The notes under the pieces are model-generated. The model was not told the origin of the DNA and did not search any database. It saw nothing but the letters and a program-made list of their open reading frames with translations. Below, piece after piece: positions 54,087 to 61,707 of a stretch of DNA of 64,000 bases. Within the stretch, counting starts at the first letter, position 1. Each line of letters starts with the position of its first letter. The DNA comes from JAHEYG01 sp040403535. Its GTDB lineage: Bacteria; Bacteroidota; Bacteroidia; B-17B0; Aurantibacillaceae. The translations under genes and the position numbers were made by a program. The stretch is taken from the NCBI GenBank assembly GCA_040403535.1, contig JBBAKL010000003.1:1-64000 (forward strand), written 5' to 3'.

Positions 54087-54890
54087 ATGAGCAAGAACAA
54101 AACATCAGGAGGATTTCCTTTGGTAGTTTCGGCATTAGCAATCGCTATTTGCATTGGTATCGGCGTTTTTATTTTCACCAAGGTATTAGGTGCGCCAAGT
54201 AATTTTGAAGGTGGCGATCCAATTAAAGGCCATCCTCATAACATTTTAGGAACCATGTACAAAGGTGGATTTATCGTGCCTATCCTAATCGGTTTCTTAT
54301 TAACTGTAATTACATTTGCGATCGAGCGTTTTGTTACCATTCAAAAAGCTAACGGAAAAGGTCAAACTGACAAGTTCGTTGCTAAAATTAAAGAATTAAT
54401 TTCTTCACACGATTTTGACGGAGCTATTGCAGAATGCGATAAGCAAAAAGGTTCATTAGCAAACGTTGTACACGAAGGTATTTCTAAATACAAATTCGTT
54501 ATGAACGATGCTACAATGGATAAAGAAGGAAAAGTTCACGCTATTCAGAAATCTTTAGAAGAGGCAACTGCTTTAGAATTACCAATGTTATCTAAAAACA
54601 TGGTTGTAATCTCTACAATGGCTTCAATTGGCACATTAGCCGGTCTTATTGGTACCGTAGTTGGTATGATCCGTGCGTTCGCGGCTTTAGCAAATGCAGG
54701 TGCGCCTGATACAGCAGCGTTAGCAACCGGTATCTCTGAAGCGTTAGTTAATACCTTAGTTGGTATCTTAACTTCTGCCTTAGCGATTATTTTCTACAAC
54801 TTATTTAGTAACCGTATCGACCAGATTACTTACGCTATGGACGAAGCCGGATTCTCTATTATCCAGGAATTCCAGTCAAGCGGTAAATAA
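54087..54890 (+). CDS. exbB: MotA/TolQ/ExbB proton channel family protein
   Basis: The 267-residue protein has an extra N-terminal membrane segment (PLVVSALAIAICIGIGVFIF), then the ExbB core: GFIVPILIGFLLTVITFAIERF, and the paired channel helices MVVISTMASIGTLAGLIGTVVGMIRAF and ALVNTLVGILTSALAIIFYNLF. It forms the proton channel that powers TonB. Two exbD genes and tonB follow in order. The divergent gap 53805-54086 (282 bases) upstream has no gene and should hold both promoters. Confidence 0.95.
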   Translation: MSKNKTSGGFPLVVSALAIAICIGIGVFIFTKVLGAPSNFEGGDPIKGHPHNILGTMYKGGFIVPILIGFLLTVITFAIERFVTIQKANGKGQTDKFVAKIKELISSHDFDGAIAECDKQKGSLANVVHEGISKYKFVMNDATMDKEGKVHAIQKSLEEATALELPMLSKNMVVISTMASIGTLAGLIGTVVGMIRAFAALANAGAPDTAALATGISEALVNTLVGILTSALAIIFYNLFSNRIDQITYAMDEAGFSIIQEFQSSGK

Positions 54891-54972
54891 TTTCCGAGTG
54901 CTTGAAAAATATTTTTTCAGGCTTTATGGAATTTTAAATAAGTATTCATCTAAATATTAAAACACTAAGAAA

Positions 54973-55653
54973 ATGTCAAAAAAACCATCAAAAGGCGGCG
55001 CACCAAGCTTAGACATGACACCCATGGTGGACTTAGCTTTCTTGCTCGTGACCTTTTTTATGTTGACAGCTTCTTTTCGCATGGCGGAACCGGTAACGGT
55101 TGATCCTCCATCATCTATCGGACAGGTAACTTTACCTGATAACCATATTATGGTTACCATTGATGATAAGGGCCGTGTGTTTTTTGGAATCAGCAATTCT
55201 ACCGCTAAAATGGCTGCACTTCGCGCCATGAGCGAAAAATACAAAGTTCCATTCTCTGAACAACAAATTAAAAAGTTCAGCGGATTACCAAGTATAGGAG
55301 TAGATTTAAAGGATTTACCAAGATACATTGATGCCAGCGAAAACGAAAGAACGAACTTTCAACCTCAAAAAGGTATTCCAAACGATACTTTAAATAATCC
55401 ACAATTAAAAGACTGGATTTCGTTTGCGGGTAAAGAAGCGGTTATGGCTTATAACGAAGCTAAAGAAAAAGCAGAAGCTTCCGGCCAGGAACTAAAAGCC
55501 GAAAAACCTCGCTATGCAATTAAATGCGACGGAAAAACAAAGTATATAATGGTTAAAGATGCTATTAAAACTTTTACAGATTTAAAAATTTATCAGTTTA
55601 ACTTAATTACTTCTTTAGAAGGTGGCGGAACAGTTCTTGATCCAACTAAATAA
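54973..55653 (+). CDS. exbD: ExbD biopolymer transport protein, first copy
   Basis: The 226-residue protein has one N-terminal membrane span preceded by SLDMTPMVDLAFLLVTFFMLTA, which carries the conserved Asp of the proton path (TPMVDLAFLL). A long periplasmic domain follows and ends KCDGKTKYIMVKDAIKTFTDLKIYQFNLIT. Compared with Escherichia coli ExbD it has about 60-80 more residues in the periplasmic part, between residues 85 and 170, as is common in Bacteroidota. It is 24 bases from the second exbD. Confidence 0.94.
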   Translation: MSKKPSKGGAPSLDMTPMVDLAFLLVTFFMLTASFRMAEPVTVDPPSSIGQVTLPDNHIMVTIDDKGRVFFGISNSTAKMAALRAMSEKYKVPFSEQQIKKFSGLPSIGVDLKDLPRYIDASENERTNFQPQKGIPNDTLNNPQLKDWISFAGKEAVMAYNEAKEKAEASGQELKAEKPRYAIKCDGKTKYIMVKDAIKTFTDLKIYQFNLITSLEGGGTVLDPTK

Positions 55654-55676
55654 GAATTAAATAATAAAATTAACAC

Positions 55677-56318
55677 ATGGCAGAAATAGCAGAAGGCGGC
55701 GGTGGCGGTGGCCACAAAGGTGGCAAAAAACGCGCCAAGAAACAGTCGACGAAAATCGATATGACGCCAATGGTTGACTTAGCGTTCCTGTTATTAACGT
55801 TTTTCGTTTTAACATCAACCTTTAGTAAACCAAAATCAATGGAGTTAACTTTCCCTGCTCCGCCTGAGAATATTAAAGATCAGCCTCCGATTAAAAACGG
55901 TATCACTTTTATTTTAACGAAAGATGATCGTATTTTTTATTATGAAGGTGAGTTTCGTCCAGAAGCTGATGACAAAGGCCCAAAAACTGAACTGAAAGAA
56001 TTAAATTTCTCTCAGGGAGACGGAGGCTTGCACAAATATTTAGGCGAGAAAAACAAATGGTTACACGACCAGGTTAAAGAATTGGATACAAAACTCCAAA
56101 ACAATCAAGTTGCTGATACAACTTACAAACGTTTGGTTAAACAGGCAAAAGCAGACAAAAACACTCCTACTTTCCTGATTAAAACTGACGACAAAGCTAC
56201 TTACAAAAATGTTATTGACCTTATTGATGAATTAAACATCAACATCGTTGGTAAATATGTTGTAGTTGATATCATGAAGCCTGAATTGGATATGATTAAC
56301 GAAAAAACAGGAGGTTAA
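55677..56318 (+). CDS. exbD: ExbD biopolymer transport protein, second copy
   Basis: The 213-residue protein has a Gly/Lys-rich cytoplasmic start (EGGGGGGHKGGKKRAKKQ), the conserved KIDMTPMVDLAFLLLTFFVLTS with the channel Asp, and a periplasmic domain with FLIKTDDKATYKNVIDLIDELNI near the end. Two different ExbD subunits with one ExbB suggest a mixed channel complex. Its stop is one base from the tonB start. Confidence 0.94.
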   Translation: MAEIAEGGGGGGHKGGKKRAKKQSTKIDMTPMVDLAFLLLTFFVLTSTFSKPKSMELTFPAPPENIKDQPPIKNGITFILTKDDRIFYYEGEFRPEADDKGPKTELKELNFSQGDGGLHKYLGEKNKWLHDQVKELDTKLQNNQVADTTYKRLVKQAKADKNTPTFLIKTDDKATYKNVIDLIDELNINIVGKYVVVDIMKPELDMINEKTGG

Positions 56319-56319
56319 T

Positions 56320-57117
56320 ATGCTACAGAATTGGAATGACCTTACAATGGACGCGCGTAACGAATTGGTTTTTGCAGGCAGAAATCAAAACTACGGAGCG
56401 TACGAATTGCGCAGAGCATACAACAAGCGCGTTACTATGATTATTGGTGGCATGATTGTGTTTAGCTTGGCGTTATTCGCTTTAAAAATGTTTATTGACA
56501 ATAAACCTAAAGAAACTGAAAAACCTGTGGACATGAGTAATATCGTCGTAGATTTAACTCCACCACCACCACAGGAAGAGCAACCACCACCGCCACCGCC
56601 GCCACCACCACCACCAATGGTTGAAATGGTGAAATTCGTTCCTCCGGTTATTAAGGACGATGCAGTGGAAGAAGAGCCTCAGAAATTACAGGAAGACGTT
56701 AAAGAAACAAACGTTGGTACTAAAGATCAGGAAGGTGAAAAAGATCTTCCGGTTGTTCCAGTTGAAGATAGCGGACCGGCAGAAGCAGCTGCTCCTGAAG
56801 TTTTCACAGTTGTAGAAGAAATGCCTGAGTTCCCGGGTGGAACAATGGAAATGATGAAGTACATTCAGAAGAACATTCAATACCCTGCAATGGCTCGCGA
56901 AGCAGGCATCAGCGGTAAGTGTTTCTTAAAGTTTGTTGTTAATGGCGATGGCGCAATTAGCGACGTTCAGATTCTGAAGGGTGTAGGTGGTTGTCCGGAT
57001 TGCGATAAAGAAGCAATGCGCGTTGTTAAATCAATGCCGAAATGGAAAGCCGGTAAACAAAACGGACGTGCTGTTCCGGTTTACTTTAATTTACCTATTA
57101 ACTTTACAATTAAATAA
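56320..57117 (+). CDS. tonB: TonB energy transducer
   Basis: The 265-residue protein has a cytoplasmic start with ELVFAGRNQNYGAYELRRAYN (a Bacteroidota TonB signature), a membrane span (MIIGGMIVFSLALFALKMF), a proline-rich rod with an 11-proline run, an acidic linker, and a C-terminal TonB domain (FPGGTMEMMKYIQKNIQYPAMAREAGISG, then NLPINFTIK). The C-terminal GCPDCDKEAM has a CxxC. It transfers energy from ExbB/ExbD to outer-membrane receptors. A terminator follows at 57134. Confidence 0.96.
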   Translation: MLQNWNDLTMDARNELVFAGRNQNYGAYELRRAYNKRVTMIIGGMIVFSLALFALKMFIDNKPKETEKPVDMSNIVVDLTPPPPQEEQPPPPPPPPPPPMVEMVKFVPPVIKDDAVEEEPQKLQEDVKETNVGTKDQEGEKDLPVVPVEDSGPAEAAAPEVFTVVEEMPEFPGGTMEMMKYIQKNIQYPAMAREAGISGKCFLKFVVNGDGAISDVQILKGVGGCPDCDKEAMRVVKSMPKWKAGKQNGRAVPVYFNLPINFTIK

Positions 57118-57133
57118 CCAATTATCTTTATTT

Positions 57134-57163
57134 AAAAAGCCCGGACCCTGTTCGGGCTTTTTT
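57134..57163 (+). terminator. Terminator after tonB
   Basis: The stem AAAAAGCCCG/CGGGCTTTTT has a 9-base loop and a T-run. It ends the exbB-exbD-exbD-tonB transcript and makes the next four genes a separate or attenuated unit. Confidence 0.88.
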
Positions 57164-57175
57164 CTTTTATAAATT

Positions 57176-57394
57176 ATGCGCAACGGATTTCAATACATAT
57201 CACTTTGGTTCAGTATTATTATGATAGCGCTTGTAATAGCCGGTGCAATAGCATTTACATTTACTGACTTCATGTCGGAAAAAGTGTATGGCAGCAAGCG
57301 TGTAATTATGATAGTTGTTTTTTCAGCATACGCTATTTACAGAAGTATCCGGATTTATCAGATTTTCAAAACAGAAAAACAAGATGAAGAATAA
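57176..57394 (+). CDS. Small two-TM membrane protein
   Basis: The 72-residue protein has two membrane spans (WFSIIMIALVIAGAIAFTF and VIMIVVFSAYAIYRSI) and a charged tail (TEKQDEE). It overlaps the next lipoprotein gene by 11 bases, which supports it as a real gene in an operon. No family is assigned. Confidence 0.72.
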   Translation: MRNGFQYISLWFSIIMIALVIAGAIAFTFTDFMSEKVYGSKRVIMIVVFSAYAIYRSIRIYQIFKTEKQDEE

Positions 57395-58328
57395 ATCATT
57401 TCCATTTTATTTATCATTGATTGCTGTTGTCATGTTACTGAATAGCTGTAATGACTATTTCAAAAACGATTATCACGACAACTCACCTACCTCCGGTAAA
57501 CTCAAAGTTTATCACGAAGAAGAACTTAATCTCCACGTGAAAAATCAGCTTTTTACTTTCTCAGCACAATATCCAAATAGTGAATGTGAAAGTATAATTG
57601 CGTACGAAAACGAATGCATTAATGCGCTTTTAAATGACAGTTGCAAAGCCATCATCATACACAGATTACTAATTGAAAACGAAAAAAAAGCATTTTCGCA
57701 AAAACAATTAAACCCACGTTATTCGGCAGTGGCAAAAACAGGAGTTGCTTTAATTGTTAACTCACAAACAAAAATCAAAACTTTAACTACTAAACAAATA
57801 ATACAATTATTGAGTTCAGAATTAACACTGAAGGACTCACTTGGCAATGACATTAAATTAATTGCCATAACCGATAACAAGCAGTCGTCGGTCTCACGTT
57901 ATTTAAAAGACAGTGTATTGGCAAATGTGCCTTTCGGGAAAAGCTGTTATGCTCTCGAAAACAGTCTGGACTTGATTGAAAAAATTTCGAAAACACCCAA
58001 CGCAATTGGTTTTTTAGACTTTGCCTGGTTAAGCGATAAAGACGATGAGTTGTTTAAGAAGTACAAAAACTCAATCAAATTTATTTCTGTAGGAAAAACA
58101 GATAGTATTTACTTTGAACCAAATCAAAGTTCATTTAAAACAGGAGATTACCCCTTTACGCGTACCATTTATTTTATCAGAAGAGCTGAAGATTTTACCT
58201 TATCGCAAGGCCTGGAAACATTTATGGCCGGCCCTAAAGGACAACTCACTTTTTTAAAACAAGGATTGCTGCCTGCAAGACAGCCCGAAAGAGTGATTGA
58301 AATAAACATGGCACCTATCAGTGAATAA
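57384..58328 (+). CDS. PstS-like periplasmic substrate-binding lipoprotein
   Basis: The 314-residue protein from the ATG at 57384 has a lipobox (VMLLNSCND) and a phosphate-binding-protein-like fold: GKLKVYHEEELNLHVKNQLFTFSAQYP, VAKTGVALIVNSQTKIKTLTTKQIIQLLSSE, NAIGFLDFAWLSDKD and DYPFTRTIYFIRR, with FMAGPKGQLTFLKQGLLPAR at the end. The phosphate-ligand pattern is not clearly kept, and no pstCAB genes are nearby. Its place just after a TonB operon and before a TonB-C protein suggests a sensing or accessory role in the envelope. ABC import is not supported. Confidence 0.82.
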   Translation: MKNKSFPFYLSLIAVVMLLNSCNDYFKNDYHDNSPTSGKLKVYHEEELNLHVKNQLFTFSAQYPNSECESIIAYENECINALLNDSCKAIIIHRLLIENEKKAFSQKQLNPRYSAVAKTGVALIVNSQTKIKTLTTKQIIQLLSSELTLKDSLGNDIKLIAITDNKQSSVSRYLKDSVLANVPFGKSCYALENSLDLIEKISKTPNAIGFLDFAWLSDKDDELFKKYKNSIKFISVGKTDSIYFEPNQSSFKTGDYPFTRTIYFIRRAEDFTLSQGLETFMAGPKGQLTFLKQGLLPARQPERVIEINMAPISE

Positions 58329-58329
58329 C

Positions 58330-58722
58330 ATGAAAAAGTTAATCGTTATTCTTTTCTTATTTCTGAGTCAATTGTCTTTTTCACAAACCGAAGAAGCGAT
58401 AAGAAACCCGGATAGTATACCTGAATTTCCGGGTGGAAATGAAGCCATGATGAAATTTATTGCCGCTAACTTAAACTACCCGAAGAAGGAAACTATTGAA
58501 AACAAAGGTTCATTCGTATGCAAAAGCATTGTTGAATTTACCGTTGACAGAAACGGAAAGCTAAAGAATGCGCATGTAGTTAGAAGCTGTGTTGGTTGTA
58601 CTCAATGCGATAGTGAAGCAGTTAAGGTTTTTGAAAAGATGCCCGATTGGAAACCCGGAATAAAAGATAATAAACCCGTTGACGTAAAGATGGGTTTACC
58701 CATATTTTTCAATTACAAATAA
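58330..58722 (+). CDS. Secreted TonB C-terminal domain protein without membrane anchor
   Basis: From the ATG at 58330 the protein has 130 residues; GTG at 58321 also fits. A cleavable signal peptide (KLIVILFLFLSQLSFSQ) is followed only by a TonB C-terminal domain: IPEFPGGNEAMMKFIAANLNYP, SIVEFTVDRNGKLKNAHVV, GCTQCDSEAVKVFEKMPDWKPG. It matches the C-domain of the tonB product two genes upstream, including the GCxxCDxEA motif. Lacking the rod and cytoplasmic part, it cannot transduce ExbB/D energy by itself. It may bind TonB boxes or compete with TonB. Confidence 0.85.
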   Translation: MKKLIVILFLFLSQLSFSQTEEAIRNPDSIPEFPGGNEAMMKFIAANLNYPKKETIENKGSFVCKSIVEFTVDRNGKLKNAHVVRSCVGCTQCDSEAVKVFEKMPDWKPGIKDNKPVDVKMGLPIFFNYK

Positions 58723-58821
58723 TTGCCAAAAAATGTAAAAATACCGATGATTTTTATGTCTGGCATCAAAGTTGAATATCTAATAAATATGTTAAATTTG
58801 AACAACATTATGACTCACAAT

Positions 58822-60516
58822 ATGAAGAAGCAATTAATTATTGCAGGATTGGCGTTAGGCTTTACAGTTAACGCTCAAACCTTACAGGAAGCCATTAAAA
58901 AAACTCAAAACGAGAATTATGCCGCAGCCGCACTTGATTACGCTGCCTTAATAGGCAAAGAGCCAAGTAAAGGTGAAAATTATTTTTACTATGGAGAGAA
59001 TTTCTTTGGAAATAACGATTTAGAAGGCGCAAACGCACAATACCAAAAAGGAACCGAATTAAACGCCACTTATCCATTAAACTATGTTGGTTTAGGTAAA
59101 GTATTATTAAACAAAGGTAAAGAAGCGGATGCAAAAGCCATGTTTTATAAGGCTGCAACATTAGGTGCCAATAAAAACGCTGAAGTAATGCGGAAAACTG
59201 CTGAAGCCTATATTAACGCTGAAACAAAAAACCTGGATGAAGCCATTACCCAATTGAACAATGCAATAAAAATTGACGCCAACAATCCTGAAAATTATAT
59301 TTTAATGGGAGATGCATTGTTGGAAAAAAACCCGACTGACGGAAGTACACCTATAAAAAACTATCAGAAAGCATCAGAGTTAAATCCAAAATCGACAAAA
59401 GGTATTTTACGTGAAGGTAAATTATACCAGCGTGGACGCAACTACCAATTAGCTATTGATTTTTACAAGAAGGCTTTAGAAATTGACGCCACTTTTGCTC
59501 CTGCTTACCGCGAATTAGCAGAAGTATATATGATGGCCGGTCGAAATAAAGACGCTATTGAATACTGGAAAAAATACTTAGAATTAAATAACAGTAACGA
59601 TGCCCGCTACCGCTATTTTACCGCATTGTATAATAACAAGCAATACACAGACGCTATTGCTGAAGGAGAAAGTTTAATGAACAAAGGCTATAGTAATTTA
59701 TATATTCCTCGGTTACTAGGTTACGCTTATACTGAAATGGGAAATAAAACTGACACTGCAGCTTTTTCAAAAGGACTTGTTGCAATCAATAAATTCTTCG
59801 AGTTGGCGTCCGATATTCAGAATTTCAAATATCTTCCTACTGATTATAAATACAAGGGTATGCTTTTATCTAAAAACGGTAAGGATTCATTAGGTGTTAT
59901 TGAAATTGAAAAAGCTATCAGTCTTGACCCTAACACAAATTGTGAATTATGGGCGGAAGCAGGAAGAATCTGGTCAAAAGCAAAAAATTACAACAAAGCG
60001 ATTGCGGCTTGGGAAAAAAGAACTACTTGTGCAAAGGCTATGAACGGACAGGATAATTTCGAATTTGGAAGAGTTTATTATAGTGCAGCCGGCGCTAAAC
60101 AACGTGAGGCATCTGCAATTAAAGACGCAAAAGCAAAAGCGGCAAAAGAAGCAGAAGCTACTCCATATTTTGTAAAAGCAGATACTTGTTTTTCAATGCT
60201 GATCAAAAGCAATCCTACTTTTGCAGCCGGTTATTTCTGGAAAGGCCGCGTGGAAACCTACTTAGATCCGAAAAACGAAAAATGGTTATCAAAGCCATTA
60301 TTTGAGAAAGCACTTGAGTTAACTAAACCTAATGAAAAAACAGGAAGTTATAAATCAAACGTAATTGAAGCTTTAGAGTATCTAGGCTATTACCATTTAA
60401 CTCAAAATGCCAATAAAGCTAACCCTGAATCTGATAAATTCTTTAATGAATTAAAAACGATTGATCCGAATAATGAAAAGGCAAAAAATTACTTTGCTCC
60501 GCCTAAAGGTAAATAA
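58822..60516 (+). CDS. Periplasmic TPR-repeat protein of the TonB cluster
   Basis: The start is placed at the ATG at 58822 (KKQLIIAGLALGFTVNAQ signal peptide), giving 564 residues; ATG at 58810 is an alternative. At least eight TPRs follow, such as ENYFYYGENFFGNNDLEGANAQYQKG, YPLNYVGLGKVLLNKGKEADAKAMFY, PENYILMGDALLEKN and APAYRELAEVYMMAGRNKDAIEYWKKYLEL. Large periplasmic TPR proteins next to exbB/exbD/tonB and a PstS-like gene are a recurring arrangement in Bacteroidota as I remember it. It probably scaffolds envelope proteins, but its partner is unknown. Confidence 0.83.
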   Translation: MKKQLIIAGLALGFTVNAQTLQEAIKKTQNENYAAAALDYAALIGKEPSKGENYFYYGENFFGNNDLEGANAQYQKGTELNATYPLNYVGLGKVLLNKGKEADAKAMFYKAATLGANKNAEVMRKTAEAYINAETKNLDEAITQLNNAIKIDANNPENYILMGDALLEKNPTDGSTPIKNYQKASELNPKSTKGILREGKLYQRGRNYQLAIDFYKKALEIDATFAPAYRELAEVYMMAGRNKDAIEYWKKYLELNNSNDARYRYFTALYNNKQYTDAIAEGESLMNKGYSNLYIPRLLGYAYTEMGNKTDTAAFSKGLVAINKFFELASDIQNFKYLPTDYKYKGMLLSKNGKDSLGVIEIEKAISLDPNTNCELWAEAGRIWSKAKNYNKAIAAWEKRTTCAKAMNGQDNFEFGRVYYSAAGAKQREASAIKDAKAKAAKEAEATPYFVKADTCFSMLIKSNPTFAAGYFWKGRVETYLDPKNEKWLSKPLFEKALELTKPNEKTGSYKSNVIEALEYLGYYHLTQNANKANPESDKFFNELKTIDPNNEKAKNYFAPPKGK

Positions 60517-60533
60517 TTAATCAGATGCCATTG

Positions 60534-60574
60534 AAGCCCCGTCATTTTAATTCCTAATGACGGGGCTTTTTTTT
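60534..60574 (+). terminator. Terminator after the TPR gene
   Basis: A perfect 13-bp stem AAGCCCCGTCATT/AATGACGGGGCTT has a 9-base loop and an eight-T run (60567-60574). Confidence 0.9.
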
Positions 60575-60588
60575 ATCTTAGCGCAGCT

Positions 60589-61662
60589 ATGATAACCAAA
60601 AACAGAGTATATGGTCTCGATCTAATGCGTTCTACCGCCATGCTTTGTGTAATTCTAGCACATAGCGGCTACGGAATAATTTATGGGATGCGTTATGGTA
60701 TAGTTGCTGTTGAATCATTCTTTGTAGTGAGTGGATTTCTCATCGGAGGAATTTTATTACGCGATTTCAAGGACGAGATGAATTATGGTAACGTTACGCA
60801 TTTTTGGAAAAAGCGATGGTTCAGAACACTGCCTTTATATTACGCTGTATTACTTTTAAAATTCATTTTTATCGATCATAGTGTTGGGGCTAACATCCTT
60901 TATTATTTTGTGTTTCTACAAAGTAATTTTTACGGAATTGACTACTTAAATGTGAGCTGGACCTTAGTTGTGGAAGAATGGTTCTATCTATTAATACCTA
61001 TATTCTTTGTGATCTTTTTCCGGAAAGGAATTCAGCCAAAAAAATTCTACATTCTGCTTGCCTTATTTATAGTTGCGGATAATCTTTTACGCTATTTCTG
61101 GGTATTAAAGACAAATTACCCTTATGGTGCTATGGTAGGAAATTTTGTTTTCCGCATGGACTCAAATCTAATTGGTGTTGGATTAGCAGGAATAAAAATG
61201 TTTCATCCGCATATTTTTAAAAAAATGTCGGAGTTGAAATATTTTATTATTGGCATGGTTGCGCTAATTACCACATTTATTTTATTCAGTTTACATGGGG
61301 GCGGAACCAATGATGTTAATACGCAAGCAGTGTGGGTAAGGTCTTTTTGGTTTGGACTCGTAAGTTTGGAAGTGGCTATCATTATCCCTTTCTTCTACTC
61401 AGCCCCATTATTTGCGCCTAAAGAAGGCCCTCAGCCTTTTCGCTGGCTGGTAACATGGGTTAGTTTATTGTCGTACCCTATATATCTGATACATGTTGAG
61501 GTTTATCACTGGTTTGAAAAAAATGTTTCATTTGTCCATGAAATTCATCCGCTATTTAAATTTGGGATAGAAAATTTTGTTGTGATTACAATAGCTTTAC
61601 TTCTTTATCATTTCATCGATAAACCGGTTCTAAATTATCGTGCCAAGCTTACGAAAAAATAA
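60589..61662 (+). CDS. Membrane acyltransferase, family 3 (OafA/YrhL type)
   Basis: The 357-residue integral membrane protein has about ten spans. The family-3 start is YGLDLMRSTAMLCVILAHSGYGI, with the catalytic-type His, followed by FFVVSGFLIGGILLRDF, NVTHFWKKRWFRTLPLYY and WTLVVEEWFYLLIPIFFVIFF. These enzymes transfer acyl groups, often acetyl, to surface sugars. No SGNH domain is attached. It is a single gene between terminators, so the substrate is not indicated. Confidence 0.93.
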   Translation: MITKNRVYGLDLMRSTAMLCVILAHSGYGIIYGMRYGIVAVESFFVVSGFLIGGILLRDFKDEMNYGNVTHFWKKRWFRTLPLYYAVLLLKFIFIDHSVGANILYYFVFLQSNFYGIDYLNVSWTLVVEEWFYLLIPIFFVIFFRKGIQPKKFYILLALFIVADNLLRYFWVLKTNYPYGAMVGNFVFRMDSNLIGVGLAGIKMFHPHIFKKMSELKYFIIGMVALITTFILFSLHGGGTNDVNTQAVWVRSFWFGLVSLEVAIIIPFFYSAPLFAPKEGPQPFRWLVTWVSLLSYPIYLIHVEVYHWFEKNVSFVHEIHPLFKFGIENFVVITIALLLYHFIDKPVLNYRAKLTKK

Positions 61663-61692
61663 AAAAGGCCCGGATTGATCCGGGCCTTTTTT
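61661..61692. terminator. Bidirectional terminator between acyltransferase and aminopeptidase
   Basis: A perfect 15-bp stem AAAAAAGGCCCGGAT/ATCCGGGCCTTTTTT has a minimal loop. It serves both convergent genes. Confidence 0.92.
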
Positions 61693-61707
61693 ATCTTATT
61701 GCAATTT

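Noticed and set aside
54902..54922. Terminator after exbB
   Set aside because: A short A/T-only stem with no T-run after it; exbD follows closely and is expected on the same transcript.
57315..57383. Longer N-terminus for the PstS-like lipoprotein
   Set aside because: The extension lies in the coding sequence of the small membrane gene and would bury the lipoprotein signal; the ATG at 57384 places the lipobox correctly.
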